Assembly: GCF_009674665.1 (NCBI RefSeq)
Contig: NZ_WKJD01000012.1
Span: 62,001 to 126,000 of the forward strand
Source: Agromyces kandeliae
GTDB taxonomy: Bacteria > Actinomycetota > Actinomycetes > Actinomycetales > Microbacteriaceae
Direction: 5' to 3'
DNA length: 64,000 nt
Shown here: piece after piece, positions 1-7,827 of the stretch
Layout of the letters: each line of letters starts with the position of its first letter
How positions within the stretch are numbered: the first letter of the stretch is position 1
Made by a program: the position numbers and the translations under genes
Notes under the pieces: generated by a model
Database searches by the model: none
The model's input: only the letters and a program-made list of their open reading frames with translations
Told to the model about the DNA's origin: nothing

Positions 1-64
1 CGCGGATGCCCGCCAGCGGGCCCGCGCCGTTCACCCCGTCGCCGGTGTCGTGATCGCGATTCAT
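1..64 (-). CDS. Partial CDS, probable CaiB/BaiF-family CoA-transferase N-terminus
   Basis: Only the first 21 codons lie in the window; the gene runs off the left edge. The ATG at 64 overlaps the TGA of the upstream OsmC-like gene (ATGA), so it is the third gene of a minus-strand operon. The visible N-terminus ends in GPLAGIR, which matches the usual opening of family III (CaiB/BaiF) CoA-transferases, where it is followed by a V-x-D-L/F strand. Those enzymes move CoA between carboxylic acids. The assignment rests on this short motif alone, so it is tentative; the reading frame and the translational coupling are clear. Confidence 0.5.
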   Translation of the reverse strand, partial: MNRDHDTGDGVNGAGPLAGIR

Positions 65-657
65 CGGGCCTGCTCCTCTCGGTGCTCGTTCCTGAGGTCG
101 TCGGGGCGGGTGTCGAGCACCGTCCAGCCGCGCTGGACGAGCACGAGGTGCAGCGGCACGGCCTTCGACACGAGCGACGTCGTCGGGCACCGCCGCGCCG
201 CCTCGCGCAGCAGCGCAACGGCCTGCTCGGGCGGAGCGTCGTCGTCGATGCGGAGCTCGACCACGAACCAGAGCGGATGCGCCGGCGCGCCCTCGACGAG
301 GTGCTCGCCCCGGAGGTCGAGGCACGTCCGCACCTCGGCCTCGAGCGAGCGCACCGCGACATCCGCCGCCGCCCAGGTCTTCGCCGCCCAGCCGAGCATG
401 CAGAACGCGATCGAGCTGAGGAGGTACCGCATCGGACTCGGTGCGGAGTCGTGCCCGCCGCGCTCGGCGGACTCGTCGGATCGGAACGAGTAGTGCGTGC
501 CGTACTGCTCGAACTCGGAGATCGACGCGACGTCGCCCTCGAGTCGCGCGGCGACCCAGGGGCGCATGCGGGCGGATGCCGCGTCGGCGCGGGTGCGCTC
601 GGAGATGCGCTGCAGCGAGGCGCGCAGTCGCGGTCGGTCGATGAGGTCAGCGGACAT
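61..657 (-). CDS. OsmC-like protein
   Basis: 198 aa. The segment from about residue 75 to 175 has the OsmC/Ohr layout: a Pro-containing turn (SPMRYLLSS) leading into a helix with a cysteine (AFCML), then beta strands and a second cysteine (RRCPTTSLV) about 85 residues later. In the family, paired cysteines reduce organic hydroperoxides, but many OsmC-like proteins in catabolic operons have no known substrate. The N-terminal 50 residues are Arg-rich and unlike the core. The gene overlaps the 3' end of the upstream dehydrogenase gene by 11 bp and the next gene by 4 bp, so the three are probably co-transcribed. The role in this operon is unknown. Confidence 0.7.
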   Translation of the reverse strand: MSADLIDRPRLRASLQRISERTRADAASARMRPWVAARLEGDVASISEFEQYGTHYSFRSDESAERGGHDSAPSPMRYLLSSIAFCMLGWAAKTWAAADVAVRSLEAEVRTCLDLRGEHLVEGAPAHPLWFVVELRIDDDAPPEQAVALLREAARRCPTTSLVSKAVPLHLVLVQRGWTVLDTRPDDLRNEHREEQAR

Positions 658-1654
658 CGAGGATCACCTTGCCGGGGGTCGTGGTCGGGAACTCGCGGTA
701 CGCGCGCCGGACGTCGTCGAGTGGGTACCGGGCCCCGATGCGCGGTCGGACGGCCCCGGCGCGCACGAGGTCGAGCGCGCGGCGCACCTGGTCGAGGTCG
801 GCGCTCGCGACGCCTGCGAGGCGCTTGCGGGCGAGGTAGAACTCGCGCGCGTCGATCGAGAGACGCGTGTCGACGGATGCCGCGCAGAAGGCCGCGCGAC
901 CGCCCCACCCGAGCGCGGCGATCGCCTGGCCGAGGAGCGCGGCACTGCCGCTCACGTCGACGACCGCGTCGAAGCCGTCGGCGGGAGCCAGCGCTCCGGT
1001 CAGGTCGGCGTCGGGTCCGGTGACGAGCACCCGCACCCCGTCGGGCGCGTCGTCGAGCGGATGCCGCGTGGCCGCGGTGACCTCGGCGCCGAGGTGTACG
1101 GCGTACTCGAGGGCGGCCCGGCCCAACACGCCGCCCGCGCCCGTGACCAGGAGGCGATCACCGGCGCGGACGGCGGCGGCGTCGAACGCGTTGACGACGA
1201 TGGGGAGGCTGTGCACGGTCGCCGTGGCGACCTCGGCGGGGAGCCCCGTGCGGTCGAATGCGACCTCGGCCGGGACGGTGACGAACTCGGCCGCGCCGCC
1301 GTCGCGATGCACGCCGACCACGCGCTGGGCCGGGCAGGTCGACTCGCGGCCCTCGGCGCAGGCGTCGCAGCGACCGCAGGGGATGTTCGGCTTGACGACC
1401 ACCGCTTCCCCCACGCGGTCGCCCGCCACGCCGTCGCCGACGGCGACGATCACGCCGGCGGGGTCGATCCCGAGCACGCGCGGGAGCGTGGCGGCTGCGC
1501 CGGGCCCGTGGCCCGCGATGACGTTGAGGTCGAGCTGGTTCACGCCGACGGACTCGACCCGGATGAGCACCTCGCCCGCGCCAGGCTCGGGCACGTCGAC
1601 TCGCGCGACGTCGAGTCCGTCGAGGCCATGGGCCTGGAGGAGGGCTGCACGCAC
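647..1654 (-). CDS. Zinc-type alcohol dehydrogenase / quinone oxidoreductase family protein
   Basis: 335 aa MDR-superfamily protein. An N-terminal GroES-like domain carries a structural-zinc cluster (CGRCDACAEGRESTC, about residues 92-106). A Rossmann domain follows with GAGGVLGRAA at about 171. The residue that normally follows the first strand as a catalytic-zinc cysteine appears to be replaced (VNQLDLNV), so it is closer to the quinone-oxidoreductase branch than to a classical zinc alcohol dehydrogenase. The start is GTG at 1654, preceded by a GAGG ribosome site. It is the first gene of the minus-strand operon and faces a substrate-binding protein gene across two palindromic operators. Probable role: NAD(P)H-dependent redox step on a small organic substrate; the substrate is unknown. 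Confidence 0.8.
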   Translation of the reverse strand: MRAALLQAHGLDGLDVARVDVPEPGAGEVLIRVESVGVNQLDLNVIAGHGPGAAATLPRVLGIDPAGVIVAVGDGVAGDRVGEAVVVKPNIPCGRCDACAEGRESTCPAQRVVGVHRDGGAAEFVTVPAEVAFDRTGLPAEVATATVHSLPIVVNAFDAAAVRAGDRLLVTGAGGVLGRAALEYAVHLGAEVTAATRHPLDDAPDGVRVLVTGPDADLTGALAPADGFDAVVDVSGSAALLGQAIAALGWGGRAAFCAASVDTRLSIDAREFYLARKRLAGVASADLDQVRRALDLVRAGAVRPRIGARYPLDDVRRAYREFPTTTPGKVILDVR

Positions 1655-1694
1655 GGTTCGCCTCGTTTCCGGTCGGTCGCGGCATCCGCGCCGC

Positions 1695-1713
1695 TTTGGA
1701 TACCGTATCCAAA
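1695..1713. promoter_or_regulatory. Palindromic operator, GGATAC type, copy 1
   Basis: TTTGGATACCGTATCCAAA is a perfect 9-1-9 inverted repeat. It lies 41 bp upstream of the dehydrogenase start at 1654 and in the divergent region facing the substrate-binding gene at 1883. Its length and symmetry suit a dimeric GntR- or TetR-type repressor. The regulator is not identified. Confidence 0.75.
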
Positions 1714-1796
1714 AATGGCCGAGTTCGTCCAGACCGATGTCGCTCCCATCGTCCTCCGAAGACGAACGTCAGGAAACCGTGGACAGCAGCGCGCGT

Positions 1797-1815
1797 TTTG
1801 GATACGGTATCCACC
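1797..1815. promoter_or_regulatory. Palindromic operator, GGATAC type, copy 2
   Basis: TTTGGATACGGTATCCACC is a second copy of the site at 1695, with the core TGGATAC-G-GTATCCA intact and only the last two positions off symmetry. It lies 67 bp upstream of the substrate-binding protein start at 1883. With copy 1 it suggests that both divergent genes are controlled by the same protein. Confidence 0.75.
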
Positions 1816-1882
1816 AATTCGCGAGAGGCTCCGCTCTCCGCGGGACGCCGACCGCGAGTCAACCCGCCAAGAATGGAGAGTC

Positions 1883-2968
1883 ATGCGCAGATCCATCCCT
1901 CGCTCCGGCCTCGCAGCGGCCGCCGGCATCGCAGTGTTCGCACTGCTCACCGGCTGTGCCGCGGGCGCGCCCGCAGCAGACAACGACACCGAACCGGTCG
2001 AACTCGCCGACGGCGAGCCCGGCGCGGCCGAGGACACCGACATCACGGTGGCCATCCCCTTCCCCGACATCACCATGTACTCGATGTACGTGCTCGCCAC
2101 CGACCTCGGCTACTACGAGGAGGAGGGACTCGAGGTCGAGGTGATCACCGCCGACAACGTCACCGCGGCCGTGGCATCCGGCAGCGCCGACATCGGCGTG
2201 GAATCGACCGGAACCGTCATCGAGGCCGTGCGCGGCGGCGTCGAGGTCGACCTCGTCTCGGGCCACTACTGCCGGCAGAACTTCGACTTCGCGGTGCAGC
2301 CCGACATCGACTCGGCCGAGGACCTCGAGGGCACCTCGATCGTGCTCGCCGGCACCCCAGGCGACCCCGCCGAGTTCCAACGGGCCCGCGTGCTCGCAGA
2401 GGAGGGCTGGGACCTCGAGGGCGTGAACGTCGAGGTCGTCTACCCCGGACCCGGCTCGGAGTCGTGGACGGAGTTCTTCGTGAACGACCGGATCACCCTC
2501 CAGCCGTTCTACGGCGACGACCGTCCGGCGCTCGAGGAGGCCGGTGCGGAGTTCCCCGTGGAGGCGCTGCGCAACTGGGCGAACGACCTGATGGTCGCCG
2601 GCAGCGGCTACGTCGAGGAGAACCCGAACACGCTCGTGCGGTTCCTGCGGGCGACGCTGAAGGCGGTCGACTTCGTCACCGCCCCGGCGCCCGGTGAGTT
2701 CCCCGAGAACGTCGACGAGGTGCTCGACATCTACGAGGCGAACGACTTCGACGTCGAGGCGCTCCGCGGCTCCGACAGTCCCTGGGTCCTCGACGGTCAC
2801 CTGGCATGCCAGAACCTGTACTTCGACGCCGAGGCCTGGGACACGACCGTCGAGACGCAGAGCCTCGAACCGATCGAGTTCGACGAGTCCCAGCTCGTCT
2901 ACCTCGAGAAGGCGCAGGAACTCCTCGGGCTCGACAACGCCGGCCCGGAGACGCTCCCCTACCCCTGA
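1883..2968 (+). CDS. ABC transporter substrate-binding lipoprotein (NMT1/THI5-like)
   Basis: 361 aa. A signal peptide with a lipobox (LLTGC, about residues 20-26) indicates a membrane-anchored lipoprotein. The mature part starts with an acidic linker, then the NMT1/THI5/SsuA-type fold: the YVLATDLGYYEEEGLEVEVI segment and a 'SGSADIGVEST' pocket strand. Members bind pyrimidines, sulfonates, nitrate and similar small molecules; the ligand here is not evident. The start is ATG 1883 after GGAGAG. No permease or ATPase gene adjoins it, while the transporter operon at 6955-5286 has no binding protein, so the two may be partners (inference). Two GGATAC operators precede it and a strong hairpin follows. 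Confidence 0.85.
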   Translation: MRRSIPRSGLAAAAGIAVFALLTGCAAGAPAADNDTEPVELADGEPGAAEDTDITVAIPFPDITMYSMYVLATDLGYYEEEGLEVEVITADNVTAAVASGSADIGVESTGTVIEAVRGGVEVDLVSGHYCRQNFDFAVQPDIDSAEDLEGTSIVLAGTPGDPAEFQRARVLAEEGWDLEGVNVEVVYPGPGSESWTEFFVNDRITLQPFYGDDRPALEEAGAEFPVEALRNWANDLMVAGSGYVEENPNTLVRFLRATLKAVDFVTAPAPGEFPENVDEVLDIYEANDFDVEALRGSDSPWVLDGHLACQNLYFDAEAWDTTVETQSLEPIEFDESQLVYLEKAQELLGLDNAGPETLPYP

Positions 2969-3000
2969 CCCCGACACCTCACGATGCCCACGCGGCATCA

Positions 3001-3040
3001 CGACGGGCCCCGCCGCAGCGCATGACGGCGGGGCCCGTCG
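3001..3040 (+). terminator. Strong hairpin terminator after the binding-protein gene
   Basis: CGACGGGCCCCGCCG (3001-3015) is perfectly complementary to 3026-3040, with a 10-nt loop, 33 bp after the stop codon at 2968. There is no clear U-tract, which is common in high-GC actinobacteria. Confidence 0.85.
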
Positions 3041-3110
3041 CGTGTCCCGTGCCCCGTGGTGCGTGCGACGATCCCTCAGTGCGAGCGGAACCTGGAAGGG
3101 TCGTGCATGG

Positions 3111-3785
3111 TCACCCGGGGGCGGAATCGCTCATCATGACCGGGATCCCGCATCGTCGGAGGCGTGCCTCGATCGCACGGCGCAATTCAGTTCGATCGAG
3201 CGCCCCGCCGGTCGACCACGCGGGCGCGAACGGACCGCCGGCTCGCGCCGATATCGAGAGCTCGAAGCAGCGGTCGTGGGCGAAAAGCACCACGCCGACC
3301 GCGTTGCCGAACCGCCTGAGCGCGACCGCGTCGATCTCCTTCGCACGCCACCTGCCGAGCAGCGATCCGCGGCGATCGAACGCCACGATGCATTCCTCCG
3401 TGACGAACAGGTACGTCCCGGCGAACGGCGTTGCACCCATGACGAACAGATCGCCGCCGTTCTCGGCCGCGATGATCCGCAGTCGTCCATGCAGGTTGGG
3501 GAGGAGCGCGAGCACGGCTCCCGCCACCAGACCGACGCTCAGCATGAGAAGGCCCGGAGCGGGTGTGCCGACGATGAGGAGGACTTCGCCGTCGGACAGC
3601 GCGAACCAGAGGGAGACGGCCATCGCGACGATGAACAACGCGGCCCAGAACACCCCGATGCAGTAGCGCCAACCCAGACCGGTTCTCGCGAACGGGCGAT
3701 CCGGGTCGATCCGATATCGGGAATCTGCGCTGACCATCTCGCAGGATCCAGCGACCATGGCGGAGACGGCGTCAACGCTCACCAT
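3111..3785 (-). CDS. Hypothetical two-TM membrane protein, possible PH-like domain
   Basis: 224 aa, family not recognised. Two hydrophobic segments (about residues 41-63, FWAALFIVAMAVSLWF, and 70-97) are followed by a soluble C-terminal region of about 125 residues. That region is rich in beta strands (for example GTYLFVTEECIVAFDRRGSL), which resembles the strand pattern of bacterial PH-like domains; this is pattern matching only. The start is ATG 3785 after a GGAG/GTGAG stretch; internal ATGs at residues 10 and 17 are alternatives. It stands alone between the binding-protein gene and a leucine-rich-repeat gene, with nothing to suggest a shared pathway. Confidence 0.65.
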   Translation of the reverse strand: MVSVDAVSAMVAGSCEMVSADSRYRIDPDRPFARTGLGWRYCIGVFWAALFIVAMAVSLWFALSDGEVLLIVGTPAPGLLMLSVGLVAGAVLALLPNLHGRLRIIAAENGGDLFVMGATPFAGTYLFVTEECIVAFDRRGSLLGRWRAKEIDAVALRRFGNAVGVVLFAHDRCFELSISARAGGPFAPAWSTGGALDRTELRRAIEARLRRCGIPVMMSDSAPG

Positions 3786-3871
3786 CTCTCACCGGCTCCG
3801 CGGGGATATGCCACCACTGGACCCTACTTCGAGACCAGCCCCACCTGCGCCGTCGCACTTCGGTCATCCGC

Positions 3872-4546
3872 GTGCCGAACGCGGCAGCCCAGCCCTACGC
3901 CGATCCTCTTGCGCAACGTCATGGGCTGGCTGCCTTGGGCCCTTGCGTAGCAACGGCGTCGACAACGCTTGTCCGCCTGCATCTCGTCTCGCGCGTTCCG
4001 CAGGAGCTGCTCGACTCGCTCGCGGGGCAACCGCAACTGCAGCAGGTGCACGTGAAGTGGGGCCCGTACCGTGACGTGACCGCCCTCGGCCGCCACGATC
4101 AACTCCGCGCGCTGGGGCTCGGCGGGGCGACGAGCCTGGTCAGCTTGGCACCGCTCACCGCCCTGGAGAACCTGACTGATCTGAGCGTCGAGGCCGCACA
4201 CCGACTCGACGATCCGACCTCGCTCGGCGCGTTCACGCGACTCGCCGCGCTCGAGTTCGGCAACGGACACCCCGGATCAGACACGAGCGTCACCCTGCCC
4301 GACCTCGGATGGGTCAGATCCCTCACCCGCCTTCGGACACTGGCACTGCCCGGCATCCGCCTGCTCGACGCCGATCTCTCACCCCTCCTCGACCTGCCCG
4401 AGCTCGAACACCTCCGACTGCCGCTGCGGCGGCAATACCGAAAGCAGGTGTTCGACCTCGCCGACAGCAGCGACGTCTTCGCCGACATCGCAGCGCAATA
4501 CGAAGCCCTCGACAGCTGGCGCGCCAGTCTGCCAAACGCCCGGTAG
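3872..4546 (+). CDS. Leucine-rich-repeat-like protein, possibly N-terminally truncated
   Basis: 224 aa with repeating L-x-x-L-x-L units (LRALGLGG, LTALENLTDLSV, FTRLAALEF, LTRLRTLALPG, LPELEHLRLP), about five to six repeats with 20-25-residue spacing. The C-terminal cap is charged. No signal peptide or membrane segment is visible. The GTG start at 3872 has no convincing ribosome site and the N-terminus reads like mid-repeat sequence, so the gene may have lost its 5' part or use another start. LRR proteins mediate protein contacts; no partner is evident here. It is flanked by unrelated genes. Confidence 0.6.
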   Translation: MPNAAAQPYADPLAQRHGLAALGPCVATASTTLVRLHLVSRVPQELLDSLAGQPQLQQVHVKWGPYRDVTALGRHDQLRALGLGGATSLVSLAPLTALENLTDLSVEAAHRLDDPTSLGAFTRLAALEFGNGHPGSDTSVTLPDLGWVRSLTRLRTLALPGIRLLDADLSPLLDLPELEHLRLPLRRQYRKQVFDLADSSDVFADIAAQYEALDSWRASLPNAR

Positions 4547-4767
4547 CCGGTCGCTCAGAGCGGCCCCGCCTGCTGCCACGCTGCCGCGCCGCAGCGAGAC
4601 CAGGTGGGACCGACCGTGAGCGCGGATCGGCGGCGGCGGTCGTCGTCAGTTTCGGTGGGTCCAACGGGATTCACACCCGCCGATGGTGACGTCGTTCCCA
4701 CCCGGCAGCGGAGCCCGGAAGCCGGTCCCAGAGACGAGAGCCGAGCGGTGACGGGCGAACGCCGGCA

Positions 4768-4804
4768 GCCGGCCCCCGTCATCGCGCATGAGACGAGGGC
4801 CGGC
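4768..4804 (-). terminator. Hairpin terminator downstream of the catabolic operon
   Basis: GCCGGCCC (4768-4775) pairs with GGGCCGGC (4797-4804), and an inner CGTC/GACG pair extends the stem. It lies 27 bp beyond the stop codon of the RidA-like gene at 4831. The symmetric stem could also end transcription from the plus-strand gene stopping at 4546. Nothing else is evident in 4547-4767. Confidence 0.7.
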
Positions 4805-4830
4805 AGTCTTGGGGGCGGGCGGATGCCGCG

Positions 4831-5277
4831 TCAGCCGCCCGACGCGCGGGCGGGCGCAACGACCGCCGCCGCGGCATCCGCCCGCGACGGCACCGCCGCG
4901 ATCGCCTCGATCTCGAAGCGGTACTCGGGGCCGGCGAAGCCGGCGACCTGCACGAGCGTCGACACCGGGAAGTCGTGCGTGAAGTACCGCGCGCGGATCT
5001 CGCGCACGTCGTCGCGGACGAGGCGGAAGTCGTCGCGGACGAACACGTTCACCTTGACGACATCGGATGGCGTCGCGCCCGCGGCATCCAGCACCGCGGC
5101 CAGGTTGGCGAACGCGAGCTCGACCTGCTCGCGGGCGGCGGCGGGCATCGTGCCATCCGGTCGCATGCCGATGATCCCGCTCACGAAGACGAGGTCGCCG
5201 CCCGAGACGCGGATGGCCTGGCTGAAGTCGGCCGTCGGCGGGTAGACCCCGACGGGCTCCACGATCTGCTTCTCCAT
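4831..5277 (-). CDS. RidA/YjgF-family protein
   Basis: 148 aa, last gene of the seven-gene operon. The RidA/YjgF/Rid fold is recognisable from VFVSGIIGMRPDG, the central NLAAVLDAAGATPSDVVKV helix region and the C-terminal strand FEIEAIAAV. Classical RidA enzymes hydrolyse 2-aminoacrylate-type enamines and carry an arginine (usually within a V-x-x-L-P pattern) just before the last strand. Here that segment reads QVAGFAGPEYRFEIEA and the arginine is not in the usual place, so a Rid subgroup such as RutC-like is more likely. Within the operon it probably deals with an unstable imine, enamine or aminoacrylate-like intermediate. The ATG at 5277 lies 8 bp after the preceding stop. Confidence 0.85.
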   Translation of the reverse strand: MEKQIVEPVGVYPPTADFSQAIRVSGGDLVFVSGIIGMRPDGTMPAAAREQVELAFANLAAVLDAAGATPSDVVKVNVFVRDDFRLVRDDVREIRARYFTHDFPVSTLVQVAGFAGPEYRFEIEAIAAVPSRADAAAAVVAPARASGG

Positions 5278-5285
5278 ACGTGCTC

Positions 5286-6125
5286 CTACGACGCCCCGAC
5301 GATCTTGCGATCGTCGTACCAGGGGGCGAGTCGGCGCCGCAGCGCCGAGATCAGCCACAGCGTGAGGTTGGCGATGATGACCATGACGATCACCATCGCG
5401 ATCGCCTCGGCCATCATGAACTGGTACGCCGCGAACTCGAGCAGGTGCCCGAGACCGCCCGTGCCGCCCAGGAACTCGCCGAGCACCTCGCCCGTGAAGC
5501 CGAGCGCGGCACCGCGCTGGATGCCCGACAGGCTGTACGGCAGCGTCGCCGGGAAGATCACCTTCCAGCCCAGGTACACGCCGTTCACGCCGAAGACCCG
5601 GCCGGCGTTGACGAGCGACGGGCTCACCGTGACGGCGCCCTCCATCGTGTTGAGGATGATCGGGAACACCGCGAGCAGGAACACCAGCGCGATCTTCGAC
5701 TCGTTGCCGAGCCCGAGGACGAGGATGAACAGCGGCGCGAGTGCCACCTTCGGCGTCGAGTACAGCAGCCACAGGAACGGCGCGACCGTGAACCGGAGCA
5801 CCGGCGACCAGCCGACCGCGAGGCCGACCACCACGCCGACCACGATCGCCATCGCGAGGCCGATCAGCACGTTGGTCATGCTGTAGGCGAACGCCGCCCA
5901 GAACTCGGGCTCGCCGAGCAGGCGCACGAACGCGACGATGATCTCCGACGGCGGTGGCAGGAACGCGGCGGGCACCAGCTGGAACCAGCTGACCGCCGCC
6001 TCCCAGACGAGCACGATGCCGGCCACCACTGCGAACAGCAGCAGGCCCCACTTGGCCTCGCCCGTGCGCACCACGCGCCGCGGACGGACGATCCGGTTGG
6101 TCCCGGTCGCTGACGTGACGCTCAT
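5286..6125 (-). CDS. ABC transporter permease (SsuC/TauC-like), permease 1 of 2
   Basis: 279 aa inner-membrane permease of the nitrate/sulfonate/taurine class. Six or so hydrophobic segments are visible, starting with WGLLLFAVVAGIVLVWEAAV, and an EAA-type loop around GRVFGVNGVYLGWKVIFPA contacts the ATPase. The ATG at 6125 overlaps the stop of the second permease gene (ATGA). Together with the adjacent permease and ATPase it forms an importer that would need a substrate-binding protein; none is in the operon. The substrate is presumably the compound handled by the amidohydrolase and oxidoreductase encoded upstream. Confidence 0.88.
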   Translation of the reverse strand: MSVTSATGTNRIVRPRRVVRTGEAKWGLLLFAVVAGIVLVWEAAVSWFQLVPAAFLPPPSEIIVAFVRLLGEPEFWAAFAYSMTNVLIGLAMAIVVGVVVGLAVGWSPVLRFTVAPFLWLLYSTPKVALAPLFILVLGLGNESKIALVFLLAVFPIILNTMEGAVTVSPSLVNAGRVFGVNGVYLGWKVIFPATLPYSLSGIQRGAALGFTGEVLGEFLGGTGGLGHLLEFAAYQFMMAEAIAMVIVMVIIANLTLWLISALRRRLAPWYDDRKIVGAS

Positions 6126-6955
6126 CGTCGGCCCTTCCTCGTCCACGGTGCGACCCAGCGTTCGATGAGGGTCACCACCTGGGTCATGCCGACGCTCCAC
6201 ACCACGACGACTGCGATCGCCGCGAACGCCTGGTCGGTCTGGTACGTGTTGGCGGCGCGGATGATGAGCGCCCCCATGCCCGACGACGACCCGGCCAGCT
6301 CGGCGACGACCATGCCGATCGTCGCCAGCACGACCGCCTGCCGGAGCCCCGCGAACAGGAACGGCACGGTCGACGGCAGGAACACCGAACGGTACAGCTG
6401 CAACCGGTTCGCTCCGTAGACGCGGCCGGCGTTGATGATCGACTGGTTCGTCGTGCGCATGCCCGCGGCGATGTTGAGCAGGATCGGGAACAGCGCGCTG
6501 ATCGTCACGAGGAAGATCACCGGGCCGATGCCGAACCCGAACCACGCCTTCGCGAGCGGCTGGTACGCGATCGTCGGGGTCGCGTAGATCGTCCACGCGA
6601 TCGGGCCGACGATCCGGTCGACCGGGAGCACCGACCCCATCAGCAGGCCCACGGGGATGCCGATGACGACCGCGATCGCGAAGCCCGTGAGCCACGCCTG
6701 GATCGACACCGTCAGGTTCGCGGCGAGCGCGCCGCTCTGGACGAGCTCGACGAAGCCCTGCGCGACGGCCGACGGCGGCGGGAAGAACACCGGGTTGATC
6801 CAGCCGAACACGCCGACGACGAGTTCCCACACGACGAGCATCACGACGACCTCGCCCGCCAGGACGAGCGCCTTGCCGCGCCCGCTGAGCCCGGCGAGCC
6901 ACGCCGCGATGCCGCCCCGTCCGAGGTTCGGCCCCGAGGCGAGGAACGTGCTCAC
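6122..6955 (-). CDS. ABC transporter permease (SsuC/TauC-like), permease 2 of 2
   Basis: 277 aa. Hydrophobic segments include LVLAGEVVVMLVVWELVV near the N-terminus and an EAA-type loop around GRVYGANRLQLYRSVFLPS. The start is GTG at 6955 inside the stop of the ATPase gene (GTGA overlap), so translation is coupled. Sequence differs clearly from permease 1, so the channel is probably a heterodimer, unlike the usual homodimeric SsuC or TauC; this is inference from the gene pair. Confidence 0.88.
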   Translation of the reverse strand: MSTFLASGPNLGRGGIAAWLAGLSGRGKALVLAGEVVVMLVVWELVVGVFGWINPVFFPPPSAVAQGFVELVQSGALAANLTVSIQAWLTGFAIAVVIGIPVGLLMGSVLPVDRIVGPIAWTIYATPTIAYQPLAKAWFGFGIGPVIFLVTISALFPILLNIAAGMRTTNQSIINAGRVYGANRLQLYRSVFLPSTVPFLFAGLRQAVVLATIGMVVAELAGSSSGMGALIIRAANTYQTDQAFAAIAVVVVWSVGMTQVVTLIERWVAPWTRKGRR

Positions 6956-7788
6956 TTCGACACCGCCGCTGCGGCCGCCTCACCCTGCAGGGCGTCCCAG
7001 AGGTGATCGCGGAGCTCGAGGAAGCGCGGGTCGCTCTGGATGCTGCGCTCGGAGCGCGGGCGATCGAGTCCGGTCTCGATGACCTCCTTGATCGCACCCG
7101 GGTGGCTCTTGAACACCACGATCCGGTCGCCGAGCAGGATCGCCTCCTCGATGGAGTGCGTGATGAACAGGACCGTCTTCCCCGTGGCCGCGATCAGCTT
7201 CTCGATCTCGGCCCGCATGACCTCGCGCGTCAGCGCGTCGACCGCGCCGAGCGGCTCGTCCATGAGCAGGATCCGCGGCTGCGCCACGATCGCGCGGGCG
7301 AGTCCCACGCGCTGCTGCATGCCGCCGGAGAGCTCGCGCGGGTAGGAGTGCTCGAACCCGCTGAGGCCGACGAGCTCGATCGCCTCCTGCACGCGGTCGC
7401 GCCATCCGCCGCCCCGCAGGCTCTTCTGCATCTCGAGCCCGAACTTCACGTTGTCGAAGACCGTGCGCCACGGCAGCAGCGCGTAGTCCTGGAACACGAC
7501 CGCCCGGTCGGGGCCGGGGCCCGTGACCGGTTCCCCGGCCACGAGCACCTGCCCCGCGGTGGGCTTCACGAGCCCCGCGATCACGTTCATGAAGGTCGTC
7601 TTGCCGCAGCCCGACGGGCCGAGCACGGTCACGAACTCGCCCTCGCGCACGTCGAGGTCGACGCCCTCGATCGCGATGAGCTTCGATCCGGTGCGTGCCA
7701 CGTCGTAGCTCACCGTCAGGTCGCGCACCGATATCAGCGGGGCAGCGGATGCCTCGCCTCCGGCCGGCTCGATGGTCGTCGTCGTCAT
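6952..7788 (-). CDS. ABC transporter ATP-binding protein (SsuB/TauB-like)
   Basis: 278 aa. Walker A GPSGCGKTT, a Q-loop VFQDYALLPWRTV, signature LSGGMQQR and Walker B RILLMDEPLGAVD followed by the H-loop (FITHSIEEA) are all intact. The LLPW segment after the Q-loop is characteristic of the nitrate/sulfonate/taurine family. An upstream ATG at 7824 would add 12 residues, but ATG 7788 has GAGGG seven bases before it and is preferred. It energises the two adjacent permeases. Confidence 0.9.
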   Translation of the reverse strand: MTTTTIEPAGGEASAAPLISVRDLTVSYDVARTGSKLIAIEGVDLDVREGEFVTVLGPSGCGKTTFMNVIAGLVKPTAGQVLVAGEPVTGPGPDRAVVFQDYALLPWRTVFDNVKFGLEMQKSLRGGGWRDRVQEAIELVGLSGFEHSYPRELSGGMQQRVGLARAIVAQPRILLMDEPLGAVDALTREVMRAEIEKLIAATGKTVLFITHSIEEAILLGDRIVVFKSHPGAIKEVIETGLDRPRSERSIQSDPRFLELRDHLWDALQGEAAAAAVSK

Positions 7789-7827
7789 CGCAATACCCTC
7801 TTCCACGCTCACGGGAGCTCCCATCGC

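Noticed and set aside
497..1882. In-frame extension of the binding-protein gene to 497, giving an 823-residue protein
   Set aside because: It is antisense to the dehydrogenase and runs through two operators; ATG 1883 has a ribosome site followed at once by a lipoprotein signal.
3740..3756. GGATCCAG sequence near the start of the membrane-protein gene as a further GntR site
   Set aside because: It lacks the full TGGATCCAGAA and lies inside the likely coding region; GGATCC alone is too short to mean much.
4654..4681. Sequence resembling the 3' end of a tRNA on the minus strand (acceptor-like end and T-arm-like GGATTCACACCC)
   Set aside because: The T-loop consensus is not met and no anticodon or D arm can be folded next to it.
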